Below are positions 10,171 to 22,882 of a DNA stretch of 64,000 bases, piece by piece. This stretch comes from Macrotis lagotis (taxonomy: Eukaryota; Chordata; Mammalia; Peramelemorphia; Peramelidae), in contig NC_133660.1 in assembly GCF_037893015.1 (NCBI RefSeq), positions 285,545,078 to 285,609,077 of the forward strand, read 5' to 3'. The notes beneath the pieces are model-generated. The model did not search any database. It was given only the letters and a program-made list of their open reading frames with translations, and was not told where the DNA came from. Positions within the stretch are counted from its first letter, which is position 1, and each line of letters opens with the position of its first letter. The translations under genes and the position numbers were made by a program.

Positions 10171-13058
10171 GCTCCCTGGATTTCAGAAACATCTATGTTC
10201 AAGTGAAACTCATCTGTCTGAGAGATAGACCTATATGAGATATCCTACCAATCTCAGGCAAAAAAATAGTGACTGAGACAAGGACTTCAGTGTCTGGGAG
10301 CCACACAGCAGGTCCCACTGAAAGAAAAGATAAGAGTATGAAATCTAAGGCAAGAGAACATAGGACTCAAGAATCTTGTTGCTTTTATGATGCTGTGTGG
10401 AAAGGAGATTTTATTTTCATATAAATCAAAATGATATGTATAATGAATATGCTAATAATTTGGATTTCTCAGACTCTGAGAACAATACAGGTCGAAGTGA
10501 TTTGTCAACCACCCTGAACCATACCTGCCTCTGTGAAGTGAAGAAAATCAAAAAATTGTATAATCTATTCTATATCCAAGCAAAATAATAAAGTATCCCT
10601 AAGACTGAACAGTCAATTGAACTGATCCCACAGGACTTGAGGACACCTGTATTGATTTGCATTCATGGGCTTATGTGAGAAAACCCCTCAAGTCTTAGAA
10701 ATAATTATTTTGATTCATTTTTCCCTCCCTTTCCATTTGTGAGTCAAATATATGTTCTCTGCCTTCATTATAGCAAGATGGAGTCCTAATCAAGAAAATT
10801 CCCTCCTGGTTTGCAACTGTTCATTTACAATGAAACGAATGAATTCAGCTGCTCCTTGATTACTGACACACTGTCTCTGCCCTGCTTTGTTTTCCCCAGG
10901 TTAGAGACCAGTTCAATACAATTCTGTTAACAGCTGTGATAGGGAAAAACCCTATCCTAACTCTAACCCTAAGTCCTTGCTCCACTGTGATAAGAAGAGG
11001 ACACAACTTCCATCATACCAATTGTAGAATCAAGTGTGGGGCATCAGTTTGAAGCCTCTTTTGAATCTGACCTACCTAAGCCAGGTATCCTTATGTTTCC
11101 CTTCTAATGTGGGAATTCCATTGCACCCATGCTACCTATATAAAGGTGCTGAAGCCCTGAGCACTCTGATTTCCCTCTCCTCTACAGATGAGCCTGTGCT
11201 TTGAGTAAACAGAATTTGCAGAATAGCTCTCTCTGCATTCTTGATTTGGTTTTTGGCAGCAGAGCCCAATCCATGGATCCCTCATTAAAACTTTATCACA
11301 AAGGGAGCTGTGAAGTAGAGGAGTGGCAGAGAAGAGCAATCTTAATCTATCAGTCACCAAGGAAATCAAGTTCCACCTCAGAGCTACCTTTTCAAAAGAA
11401 AAAATGAAATCTTCCTGGAATGGGAACGAGGCAACAGGAAAAGACTCTTACCTCAGTTACAATGGAAGAAGTGATGAGGCTTTGGTCAGAAACCCAGTCA
11501 TCCACAACCTGGCTCCATCTCCAGTTGACTCCAATTTTGACCTGAGACATTTGGAGGCAAGGGCAATCACTGTGGCCAAGAGAACCAGAGATATCTCTCT
11601 AGTTTCCCATGGGATCCAGGGGGGTGGAAAGCTTTAGTAGGGAACTAAAATTAAGGATCTCATGGACATTGAGCAAAGTTGAAATATTGTCAAGAAGGGG
11701 AATCCACACTGGTGCTTAGTTAGGGACAAAGGCTGTGAAGCTCTCTAGCAGAAAATGGCAAGCTATACATTTTGGAGGGATAGGCAAAGATCTAGAATCT
11801 TCCCTTATCTCTAACTTCAGGTAAGAGATCCTCAGAGGCCATCAGGATTGGGGATGCTGGCCCCAAGAAGAGGATTTCTTCAGAAAGCCACTGAAGGAGG
11901 AAAGTAGACATTTGACTGCCACAAAATCCAGGATGTATTTTTAGACCAATGAAGACACCTCACCAAGAACTGGTCTCATCTGCTGGAGCACTGAAGGCAG
12001 AGTCTTCTTGTGCCTGTGTGGAATAAATGATGACAAAATACTTCAGACTGAACACTATGAAAAATTGTACACATTCAGTTTCTACCTGGAAGGAAACATT
12101 ATCACTTAAATGTTCATTCTATAGGGGCACTTGTGCCCAAAGGATCCCTAGTAGAGCTTCAACCTGCACTGGGAGACTCATAAAAAGAGCTGGAGATACT
12201 TCCTAGAAAGAGAAATGTGTTCACTCTAAGTCAGAGTTAAAATAGCATCAGTTTCCTGTGTTGAGTATGGCAAAGATAAATTTATGGAATGGATTAGTTA
12301 AAAATCAACTTCAAATGATGAAGAGCTTTGACATGGTTGAGTTACTTGAGAGCCAGGGGAAATGAGTCCTTGAACACTTCCTCAGCCCCTTTCTAAATCA
12401 TTTTACCCTTCTTAAACTTAAAACTCTTTGTGTCAATAAACATTTGTGAAGTGCCTTCTAGAGTGAAGATACAAAAGGAGGCAAAAGGCAGTCCCTTCCC
12501 TCAAGGAGCTTACAATCGAATGAGAGCAAAGGCAAGGAAACAAGTATAGAAAGGATAAATAGAAACAATTAAGAGAAACCAGACAATGGAATCAAGAGAG
12601 ATTATATTTGAACCCTAGTCAGGAACCTGTCATAGTTTAAACCATGGCCTGGAAATCCCGATTTCCTTCACAGATGTCCTCTTCTTAGTTGATATCCCTG
12701 TTCCCAAATCGATTTTTATCATCTACATTCCTTCCTTCCCTTTACAGAATAGGTAGATCAGAGGATGTTACTGATCAAAATGGGGACCTCTTCCTGTCAT
12801 TTGTCGAGTTCCATTAAAGGGCATAATCTCTTCTCTGAAAATTCATTAGGACAACAAATCCTTATGCTTATGTTCATCTTCTTCATCAAAAGTTTTCCCT
12901 CTTAGTCATTTGGGTACTATTCATAGTCACATGGATCTCACCATGAGGGAGTCTGGGTCATTTTTCTTGTGGAATGCTAGAAAATTCTCTGTTAAGCTTT
13001 GATACATGCTCCAGAAAGGCAATAGACTTCTCCAAAGTTTTGAATCACTCCATCATTC
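10171..13058. other. Unassigned stretch; possible LTR remnant
   Basis: No gene is recognised. Near 11131-11220 there is a promoter-like CCTATATAAAGG, a CT-rich leader, and AGTAAA 65 bp later, which could be an LTR remnant. The open frames at 11201-11637 have no family I know. A repeat-derived AGGAGCTTACAATCGAATG is at 12507. Three or four degenerate CCCTAA-like units at 10949-10972 are too few to matter. Confidence 0.35.
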
Positions 13059-13059
13059 T

Positions 13060-13240
13060 GACTCAACTTCCTCATCTGTAAAACAAGGAGAGTAATACCT
13101 CGAATACTTCATAGGTACATGCAATTAACATCATTTCACAGATGACAGAACTGAGGTAGACAGAGATGAAGTGACTTACCAAAGATCACATAGTAGTGTC
13201 TGAGGCTGGATTTGAACCAAGTTTTACCCTAGCCTAGAAT
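13060..13240 (+). repeat. MIR/THER-type SINE
   Basis: CTTCCTCATCTGTAAAACA to GGCTGGATTTGAACCAAG marks an old core SINE with the usual order of motifs. Confidence 0.65.
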
Positions 13241-13638
13241 ATCTGGTGAGACTAGTTTCCCTCCCTGTTGTCTCAAAAAACTTGGAGTTAATCTGTTTCA
13301 AGTACTGAAGCAGATGCTGAGTTACCAAAAAGTCAATATTTTACTAAGCACATTCCCCAGTGTTTGAAATAGTCATCTTTTAAACCTCATTAATCTGAAT
13401 TCAGTATTAACCACTGTACTATACTGATGAATCTTATTACTTTCCTGTCTTTGATATGGTTTAAGATCTCAAAGATGGTGTCGTCTGGTTCACTTGGAGA
13501 GTAGATGCAGGTGGCAGGAAGCAGGGGGTAGATCAGTCCACTAAGCAGGCCTTAAATGACTTCCCCCAACAAGTAGAACCTGATATGGTTGCAAGCAGAA
13601 CCTAGCTGCCACATGTCTCCTCGGGTCCACCTGACCCT

Positions 13639-13985
13639 GGAGTCTTTAGTGACCTCTTCAGTCTTTCTGGTGGGTTGAGGAGGTGTCAGCTGATCTCCCT
13701 GTTTGATCATTAGCAACAACCTCTTGGAAAATTTTACTATTGCCAGGCAGTGGAGTGGAAATTCTTGACAATGACACCATCTTCCTGGAAGGCCCTGGAA
13801 ACCTCAGCTGGAATGTACCTGAGCATCTCTGTCCCACTGGACTAAAAATATAGCTAGGTTCCTGTATCAGACTGGCAGCTCTTTAACCAGCCAGTGTTGA
13901 ATGCCAATAGGTCAGTCCTGGATGACTATATTGGCAATTAGACATATAATTCAAGTGTCTTCACCTCCATCACTGTCACAGAAGT
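13639..13985 (+). pseudogene. Decayed SLC22 exon 1 on the plus strand
   Basis: Plus-strand fragments match SLC22 exon 1 in order but in changing frames: VFSDLFSLSGGLRRCQLI (frame of 13639, family FxDLLxxVGGLGRFQ), LLENFTIA (13721, the conserved extracellular LLENFTAA), ILDNDTIF (13761, family HILDNDT), LSISVPLD (13819, family SIPLD) followed by TAA at 13843-13845, WQLFN (13873) and SSVFTSITVTE (ending about 13983, family STIVTE). At least three frame changes and one stop are present, and the start codon position reads GGA. This is opposite in strand to the other SLC22 pieces, so it is a third, inverted copy or an inverted fragment. I found no exon 2 or 3 after it. Confidence 0.7.
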
Positions 13986-15262
13986 AAGAGATTCCAGCAT
14001 CAGCCCTGGACTTTGGAGAGGAGAAGGAATATTCAGTACATTGAGTTGGGATGATTGCTGACCTCTCTCAGTTGAGGCCACACTCAGAGACCCTCACATA
14101 GCCATTCCCACTTCTCATCATATTCTATTGTATTTCTTTCCTTTTCTTCCAGTAGAATTTTATATGTGATTCCTAGTCACCTGAAATATATTTATAAAAC
14201 CATGCACGCAGTGGGAGTTCTCAAGGATAATGTCATCTATGGCTGTTTCAAAGGTCTGTTTTGGTGCTCTGATTTCATATCACAAATCACCTATTGAACC
14301 CCCCCCCCCCAGTATCCTCTCATTCCTCTCCTTGGAGACAGTATCTCTGCTGGCCTCCCTGGACTCAGCTCCCAAAGGCCAGGTCTCTTCTCTTCTGCCA
14401 GGGGTACTTTTGGAAGTTACCTCCTGCCTCAACTCTGTATATTTTTTCTATTGGATGTGGTATTTCTGCTCTAAATTTCCATGGCTAAGAAAAGTGGGGA
14501 AAGATAGAGAGGAGGTAGAGAGTAATTTCCCCCCAACTACCCAGTGCTAGAGGTTTCACACTACACACAATGGTTTTTTGCCTCTAATGTGTCCAGAGCT
14601 GGAACACTTGTCATTTTCAAAGCTACCTATCAATTCCATAAGGGAAAGTCTTCAGCTTTGTAAAGAGCTAATATGAAAGAAATCCAAATTTCTATTTCCT
14701 AGACTATATTTATACTTTGTTTTCTCTATTTTCTGCCCCTTACCTTCTATGATTTCATCACCTCAGACCCCCCTCCCAAAACTTAAATTGGGCATGAGAC
14801 TTGAAAATCTGTCCAAAAAAAAACACAAAATGGGTCAACTTGCAAATGACCATGTGAGATAATATTCAAAAAGCAGTTTGAGTAGATGTTTAATAACTAA
14901 CTGCCTTTTCCCTTCCTTCTGGAAAACACTCTACCCATCTGTCTCTTCTTTCCAGTTAAAACATATTTCTCTACCTTCCTTCTCAATCCAAGTAGACTCT
15001 GGTCTGGGCAAGAAATGGCAGTCCAGAATCAAGAATTCTAATTTAGTTTGGCATTGTGTGACTTTCTTTTTCTCAACCCATGGAGTCTGAGAATCAATCA
15101 GGTCACAGGTTGGAAACTTTATTCCTGATACAATCTTTCATCAAAACTTTCTGGCATTACACAAACCCCAGGCCCCTGAAGGGTCATGATTTGCTTCTCC
15201 ATCCCTAAGTACACAAAACAGAAACTGAGTGTTATCATTGTTCTTCCCTGGACTCAGGTTGA
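13986..15262. other. Unassigned stretch after the SLC22 exon 1 remnant
   Basis: A 106-codon open frame at 14230-14550 follows a C-run but matches no family I recognise; I looked for SLC22 exon 2 or 3 there and found none. The text at 14560-15250 is AT-rich without a named feature. Confidence 0.35.
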
Positions 15263-15805
15263 AAGGAGAATGTGTTGAGGCAGAAATAAGGGTTTAAAAA
15301 AATGGTAAAAAATAAAAACCACATATACAAAAATATTTATATCAACCCTTTTCATAGTGTCAAATAATTGGAAATTGAAGGGACGCCCATCAATTGAAGA
15401 ATGACTGAATAAACTGCGGTATATGAATGTGATGGAACCCATGGCTCTATAAGAAATCATGAGGGGAGGTTTCCAGGTTCAGAAAAGTATGGAAAGACTT
15501 AAATGAACTGATGTTGAGTGAAATGGGCAGAACCAGAAGAACATAAACACACTAACAACAACATGGGGTCATGATCAACTATGATAGACATTCATTTCAG
15601 CAGTACAATAATCAAAGATAATTCTAAAAGACTTTTAATGGAGAATACCATCTATATACAGAGAAGAAACTGTCTACTATCATCAATTTTTAAAAGTTGT
15701 CATATATTATGCTTTTTTCGCTCTAATTTTTTTCAGCCTTTTGATTTGAGTCTTCTTTCACCACATGATTTATATGGATTTATGTTTAACAAAGTGTTTT
15801 ATATA

Positions 15806-15846
<41 letters not shown>

Positions 15847-16290
15847 TTTTATTTTTCTTTCTCTCAGAGAAGGGGAAGAGGGGAGGGAGAAAAGGTGAAA
15901 CTCAAAACCTTGCCCAAGGTGATGATCAACCTTGAAGGACTTGCTCATTCCATTTAGTGCAACAACCAGGGACAATTTGGGGCCATCTGCAAAGGAGAAT
16001 ACAATCTGTATTCAGAGAAAGAATTGTGGACTTTGAACAAAGACCAAAGACTATTACTTTCAAATTAGAAAAAAACTGTTATCTTATTATGTAATTTTAC
16101 TATCTCATACTTTGTTTTTCTTTCTTAAGGATATGATTTCTCTGTCATCACATTCAACTCAGATCAATGTACACCATGGAAACAATGTAAAGACTAACAG
16201 ACTGCTTTCTGTGGGGGGTTGGGGGAGGGAAGCAAGAATGGGGGAAAAACTGTAAAACTCAAAATAAATAAAATCTTTCTTAAAAAAAAT
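15263..16290 (+). mobile_element. L1 3' end (ORF2 C-terminal remnant and 3' UTR)
   Basis: The segment begins AAAAATATTTATATCAACCC and AATTGGAAATTGAAGG, the ORF2 end region, passes through ACTGATGTTGAGTGAAATGG, and ends with a G-rich tract and AAAACTCAAAATAAATAAAA before the A tail near 16290. It carries a TA tract at 15800-15850. The same 3' UTR is present in reverse at 29520-29800. Confidence 0.8.
15800..15850 (+). repeat. (TA)n microsatellite inside L1
   Basis: An alternating TA tract of about 40 bp. Confidence 0.95.
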
Positions 16291-16697
16291 AAACTAATAA
16301 AACACAAAAAAATTGCCCAAAAATGACTGCTGAAAATTATAATTCATGTGTTTGAAAAAATAAGTAAATTTTTAATTCTCTAGGATCTTGCCAAAACCCA
16401 TACGTGGATGGCATCCTTACAAGTGCCAACATTGACCCAACATTTGGGGGAATTTTTATATAATTTAGACAAAGAGCAGTAAAACTTTAAGTGGCCAGCC
16501 AATGAGATTTCACAAAGATGACATTGGTCTTACAATTACAATTTTCTCAAATCTTCTCAAATATTGACTAAAAATTCCTATTGACAGGAATTTCATTTAT
16601 GCTGAAGAGTAAATGTTTACAAACAACAATAGGATTTTCTCTCTGCTCATCCAGGATGTCCCTTATCTTAAAGTTTGTTGATCAAGGTAATAACTCA

Positions 16698-17143
16698 GGT
16701 GTAGCCAGCATTGTAGGAGACAGACCTTGCATAGCAGACTGAATTTTATAACCCTTAGTTAAAGGTTAAGACAAACTTCTGATCAGAAATATATAGCTCA
16801 AGAAATATTAATTCCATCCTAAAGAATTTCAGGTTAGACACATTATGACAAGGGAGGGGGGGAACTTATCAAGGAATGGTATGGAGTGGACATATTGATT
16901 AGATTGTTCCCCTGTCCACAAGGACCAATCCTGGCTCTGAAGGGAGGAGAAGTCATATATAAAACTGGATCTTGTTTCTGACAGTCGGTCCCTCACTGGA
17001 GGAGTACACCCATTTTTCACAAGAAATATAAATAAATAATTCTTCTTTCAGGCTAAATTTCATCATTAGGAACCAAACACCCCACTCTGTGAAAAAGGGG
17101 TTTGAGGATTCCACTTCTAAAAATTTAGGGGCTCTTATGGGAT
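16698..17143 (+). repeat. LTR-like block with tRNA-Pro-like primer site (candidate)
   Basis: The order of signals is that of a retroviral LTR: GGACCAATCC (CCAAT box, 16920), CATATATAAAAC (TATA box, about 16954), and AATAAATAAA (polyadenylation signal, about 17028). At about 17126 the text TAGGGGCTCTTATGGGAT matches the tRNA-Pro primer-binding consensus at 14 of 18 positions. No matching second LTR was found and the ends are uncertain. This would be an old gammaretrovirus-like (ERV1) remnant. 16300-16697 before it is unassigned. Confidence 0.4.
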
Positions 17144-18274
17144 TCCCCAAATCTCTGATGCTTCCTCCAGAGAAACAAGAGGAAGAGCAATCTTGTTCAT
17201 ATTTAAGTTGTCCCCATTTTCTTCTGGGAGGAGAGGAGGGCCCTTCCCCCCAATCTCTAAGGTTCCTGAGATTTTGGTATTGGTCAAGTGGGGTGCCTGA
17301 GCAATTAAAAGAAAAAGATAAACTGCTTTGCAAGATCCTCTAAGACAGGAAAATTGGTGGCTAGAGTACTGCCATTATTGACTAAATCCCCATTCTAGGT
17401 AGTCCAGTCAGTCCCTGAGGGTGGAAAAAAAGCACTAAATATGGGAGGCTGAGAATCAAAATGGAAAGTGTACAGAAAAGGAGGGTAGGTCCTCCCAAGT
17501 ATTCCCCAAAATAATCCACTGGAGTTGCCTGAGTACCCCAGATGCTGCAGGGATTCAGGGATGTGCTTGAAACATGAGAACAGATTGGATCTGAGGTTTT
17601 GCTCTGTGTGTGTGTGTGTGTTTCCTACTCTGTGTTTTGGTTAGCCAATTTTAGCTTCCTGGTTTTCCAGGCTCCTGGGGCTGGAGAATTCACTGTCCTC
17701 CCCTTTCTTTTAAAATTGGTCTAAGTTTTAAATTCTGAGGTTTGGGGGTAGAGGGAAGCCCCCTCCCTCCCTCTCAGCCTCTGACCTAAAGCAGGCTGTG
17801 GATCCCAGTCCCTTCACAGTTCTGGGGCAGATGGTAGCTCCTGGGCCTGGACAGCCCTCCTCACTATTCTTGTGGGCTGGATAGTGGGGGGGGATTTGTG
17901 AGCTGCTGTTTCTCAAAATTGGTGTACTTTTGACTGAGAAAATGGGCAATGAAGAGTGGAATTTCTGCTATAAAAATTGATAAAGTAATTTGAAAATATT
18001 TTGTTGTTGGGTTTTGAATAATTTAAGGGATTAAAAACATATTTATTGGTTGATCCTTTTTATATTTTAAGGGAAATATTTTAATTATGACAAATCAAGA
18101 GAAAGTTGTGCTGTGATAAGTAAATTCATGTATTGATAATATGCTTTATATAGTTGTAAAAGTAAGGTTTTAATAAGTCATTGACTCTGGTGAGAGAACA
18201 ATATATACTAAAAGCAGAAAAATATTCAATGAACTCTAAAATATTGTTGAGCAGTACATTAAAAAAATAAAATA
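17144..18274. other. Possible retroviral leader, then unassigned
   Basis: If the preceding block is an LTR, this is leader and decayed internal sequence. An ATGGGAGGC at about 17440 is followed at once by a stop. A short (GT)n lies near 17606. No domain could be read. Confidence 0.3.
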
Positions 18275-18437
18275 GGGGCTACTAGGTGGCATAGCAAATA
18301 GAGCACTGGCCCTGGAGTCAGGTGCTGACTTCAAATCCAGCCTCAGACACCTAATAATTACCTAGCTGTGTGGCCATGGGCAAGTCACTTAACCCCATTT
18401 GCCTTGCAAAAACCTAAAAAAATAAAAAAAAATAAAA
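18275..18437 (+). mobile_element. tRNA-derived SINE
   Basis: GGGGCTACTAGGTGGCATAG start, CCAGCCTCAGACACCTAATA, and CTTGCAAAAACC before an A-rich tail. The flanks are A/T-rich, so the target duplication is ambiguous. Confidence 0.92.
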
Positions 18438-21400
18438 GCTAAAATATATTTGTAAATAAATAAAATAAAAGGAAAATTTGTAAAAATGAATTTTAAAGGA
18501 ATTGAGAAGAAAGTGGAAAGGTTTAGAAGGAGGAATGGAAAGTGTGAAAAGTTTGGTGTTTTCCTCTGAACCATAAGAAAGGCATATTTAGAAGAATAAA
18601 GATTGTTTTTTGGGCATGTAAGTCTGAAAAATTATACAAGAAAAGTTAAGATATGTAAATTTTCTTGGATTATGGAATCCAGAATTGAGCTGAATTATTT
18701 GTGCTCAGATGCAGTCATTGAGGTAAAATTAAATCACTAGTAATAAATTGTCTGCGAAATAATGAAGCCCAGAAAGATTGAGTGCTTGGAAGAAATGTAG
18801 TTCAATGTTGAGACTGGGACTCTGTATGTGATTCTAGGTGTGATCTTGTCTTGTTCCTGGTCTCAACCTAACTAAAACAAATGGTCCAAAATGTGAATCC
18901 TCCTTTTATTCTTTTGGGTTTTTAAGAGACTAATGTGAAATTGATCATTAGTTGCAGACTATCATCTGATCTTACATATTTTAGGATTTTCAAATAGTTT
19001 GGTAACTAGGAGTGATGTTTTTCAAACTGTTCTTGTTAAGAAGAGAGGAATATATGCATCAGGAATTAAGAACTTAATTATTTTCTAGTATTTGGATAAG
19101 GAATGATGTGAGACAGTCAACACAGGTTCAACTGAAAATCCGTCTTGGGGACCACAAGATGAGTTTAAGTAACAGATAACTAGTTGTAAGAATCTTTAGT
19201 CTGCTGCTATCCCAAAGGAAACAGTTGGGGGAGTAAGCCAAGGGTCTGGAAGTTTGCAGGTGAGATCCAAGGGAAGAAGATAATTCCCAGGAGCTAGTCT
19301 GAGGATGAGGCAGGAACTTTGATAAGGAAATGCAACTACAACTTTGCAGAGAAATGGGTTAGATGGAATTTTTTCACACTTGTGTCTTAGGAATTTTTCA
19401 AGTTTTGTATTTCTATCTCTCAAGGCCTCTCTCAGGTCTTGTGATCACATTATATCAAATTAAAGTTTACCCCATCAGGATTACCTAATATTTGAGATCC
19501 GGTACTAGGAAATTTATATATTACATGAAGAATGGTGGTTTTGGTTCTGTAAGGACAAAACAAAGACCCATGTTTTTAAGTCACATGACTGTAAGGTGTT
19601 TGGCATGAAAGCAATTGCTGTATGAATGTGAACTTTTTCTTGGATGACTCTATATGAGCTGATTCTCTGTGTAATCTGAAAACATTAACTTAAGGAGATT
19701 TCAAGTTTATAAAATGCATAATTTTGATTATGATATAATATCGAGAAGTACTGATAAATAGAACAGCTAGAGTTAGTAATAAAGAATAGATTCTGAAATA
19801 AATCTGGGGATTTAAAATTGTGATATTAATCACAAAATGCTGTATCTGGTCCTAAAGTCATGACCTTTATTGCTTTTTTGCAGAACAGTCTTAATCTCAA
19901 ATCTCAGAACAGTCTTGATCTCAAAGAAATTTAAAACAGTCTAGTTGCTGCAGGTTTGGTCAGAGACCCACTTTTATTTCTATAGTAACATAGGCAACTG
20001 TATGCATCTTAGAGGCTCTTGTAATTATTGAAAATACAGTTAATATCAGTTGATGGAACTGCATGTGTTCCTAGAACTGTGTATGGTTTCCCTTCTGGGT
20101 TATACTGGGTTATACCAAATACCTCAAGCAACCTTGAGGTAATTTAAATCACTAAAGCAACTATCATCTATTATCCCCTGTAAAGAAACTACTAATATTT
20201 TACTGAAGGAAAATTTTCATTCTGTGCCATTTATACAATATTCAGAAAATAAATAATACATAAATATGCTTTAAAAATGAAAAAGAAAGAAAATATGGGG
20301 TTGAGAGAGTTGAAACTTTTTAAAAGGAAAATCCCCCTGGGCTTAAAAAAATTGCTAAATTTTAAATTTAGTAGCATTTATGTTATCTTTTTATTATAGT
20401 TTTAATTAAATTGAAACCATAGCAAAATTTAAGCCAATTGGTTTTTGGTAATCTTAATTGATTTAATTGCTAATGAATAGGTTAATCATGTCACTTTTTA
20501 AAGTCAATGTTTGAAATGAATTTGATTTAAAGTTGGTCTATATGAAGAATTGTGCATTTGCTAATAATGTAAGTTACTGGGGAATGTAGTAGAGGAAATT
20601 TGGACAGGACAATATGTTTAATGCACTGACCATGTGACTTACATTGTTTAAGGAAATGTACACTCCTACTCCCATTCCATTCTTCAGGTTCTTGAGATCA
20701 GGTCAATTAACTTTTAGTTCTTTAATTACTGCAGTCCTGAACTGGGTTCTTGGGGATCACTTTGAGGGATTTAACAGGGGAATAGAATAAAAAGTCTAAC
20801 CCTGTTGCAAGAGTATCAGTGTTGAGAAATTCTGGCAAAATCCTTGCACAGATTGTGGGACAATTATGTAATTTAAATTGCCAAACTTGTTCCATCTAAG
20901 AATATGCTTATATGAGTTAAGGTGGAAATATGGGGTTATTTCCAGTGCTGAAGAAAAATTATATTTGAATAAATCTTAAGGCCTTGGTGAACTTTGTCAT
21001 TGTGATAAGGATGATTTAGTTGGGTATGTTCTGCCTGTCTTAAACCAGCAGACCTTTCCTTTTGTAAGCCCCTTTGGGTTCAAAGAAGGAGGTATTTAGA
21101 AAGTGTCTGTTAATTGGGATTTATTGAAAAGATTTATTGAAAAGATTTGTGAGATTTATTTATGAAATATTTATTTTTCCTGTAAGACTGAATAGCTAGA
21201 AGAACTATTACAAGTTCCCAACTAATGAAATGTTTCAAGTTTTGTGATTGTCCTTTTAACAGCAGGAATATTTGTTGTTTTTAAGAAAGAGAAATACTCT
21301 CAGAAAAGATTTGTAAAAGTATATATGTAGTGGGGTCTTCTAATTCATTACAATAATGTAATGGTATTGCTTATAACTGTTATAGAAAATTTTCTATTTT

Positions 21401-22265
21401 TCAAGGTTCCTATTTGTGAAATATTTTGACATTGGGTTAGTGATAAAAGCATTTAAAGTTACTATATATAATAAGTCCAGGTAGAAAGAATTTTTGTCTT
21501 TTGATCTAAATTTGTTGCCATTCCATGGCATAAGTGTTACATAAGTGTTTTGAAATTATCATATTTAAAAGATTAAATTATAAAAAATCACATTTTTCTC
21601 TTGAAAATAGGAGTGTATTTGGGTTAGAATTAAGCATATAAAACAAAAATGTACAACTCAGGATAAGGTTAATGCTAAGAAACCTTTTTGTGTCTTTGTT
21701 TTATTTTAAGGGAATAAGATTTCAGCATGGAAACTTTATTTTTAGTGAAGGTTAATAATTCATGTGTCATCTTATTTTGAATCTAATGAATCTGAGGTGT
21801 GTTACAGCTGGAATTTAGGAACACCTGTATATTTATGTGCAAATTATTGGATAGTCATCTTAAAGTGATCTAATGATTTTAAAGGATTCTGGAAGCAATG
21901 GTGTTGGTCATGTTTATTGAATGTGGACAGTAAGTAAGCATATTAATAGAGGAATTTGTTCCTGTAGAATCTGTTTCTATGTGCAAATTGAGATTTGTTG
22001 TTAAACATCCCAAATCCTTTGTTGTGTGTTTTGACATAAAAGCACTAGATGACCTGGATAAAACAATTTGAGATTTTTCTGTGATATTCTCTCACTATTT
22101 CTAATGTGAAATTATAATTGGTATTTAATCTTTGTGAATTGAACTCACTTAAAGTTCTGATTATTTAGAGTTTGCTATTTAAGATCTCATAGGACTGTTG
22201 AATTGGTCTTCTATTCTGTGTTTGATACCAGGTATGATCAACAGAGGAAATACTGTTTGGCTAAT
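18438..22265. other. Large AT-rich stretch, nothing recognised
   Basis: No exon, LINE, SINE or LTR was recognised in 3.8 kb. A short local duplication around GAACAGTCTTAATCTCA lies at 19880-19925. It may be diverged intergenic sequence between SLC22 copies. Confidence 0.5.
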
Positions 22266-22448
22266 GTTCTTTTGTTTTGGGGTTTTTTCCCCAAGGCAAT
22301 GGGGTTAAGTGACTTGTCCAATTTCACACAGCTAGGTAATCATTAAGTGTCTGAGGCCAGATTTGAACTCAGGTCCTCCTGACTCCAGGGCCAGTACTTT
22401 ATCAACTATGCCACCTAGCTGCCCCTAACTGTGCCACCCAGCTGCCCT
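22266..22448 (-). mobile_element. tRNA-derived SINE with duplicated 5' end
   Basis: Reverse-oriented SINE: CAAGGCAATGGGGTTAAGTG through GCCACCTAGCTGCCCC, followed by a second copy of the terminal segment (GTGCCACCCAGCTGCCC). Flanks GCTAATGTTCTT and ACCAATGTTCTT are a likely target duplication. Confidence 0.88.
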
Positions 22449-22589
22449 GACCAATGTTCTTCTCAAGTCATAAACTCAATAGGGGATGAACACTACAGGT
22501 GACAAACTCATTGGAATAAGAGTTGAAAGGATCGTTTTTTTCAGTGTGATCTGAGATTGGACTCTTTCTGATTTAGTTTCCCAAATGTG

Positions 22590-22882
22590 ACATATACTGT
22601 TAGGTCTTCCAGGGTAGAACAAAGAATAATGAGGTAATTGGAGAAGTGAACAAGCGGGGTATGGGCAGCATCTTGCATTACAGGATAAAGGGGTACATTG
22701 GGGGGAGGTGGTAAAACACAGCTGTGTCTAGTGTCCTTGGTCTGTGGGGCAGAATATCCAGCTCCCAAGGACTCCGGTGCACCTTATCTCTAAGGGTGGC
22801 ATGCCAGCTCCTGAGATTGTCCAGGTGGCAGTTTATTTGGAAATGATTTGTGTCATGGCTGTTAGAATAGCCTGTGTTCCCA
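22590..22882 (-). repeat. Truncated 3' LTR
   Basis: The copy matches 24701-24993 and ends at 22882 with the same TGTTCCCA text. A pyrimidine tract on the plus strand (TATCTCCCCTTGTTTTT) lies immediately after, i.e. a polypurine tract on the coding strand. The last part of the LTR (R/U5) is missing. Confidence 0.75.

Noticed and set aside
10949..10972. Interstitial telomere-like CCCTAA units
   Set aside because: Only three or four degenerate units; expected by chance in AT-rich DNA.
14230..14550. 106-codon plus-strand frame as SLC22 exon 2 or 3
   Set aside because: Starts next to a C-run and lacks the MAG, LSDR or FGRR motifs of those exons.
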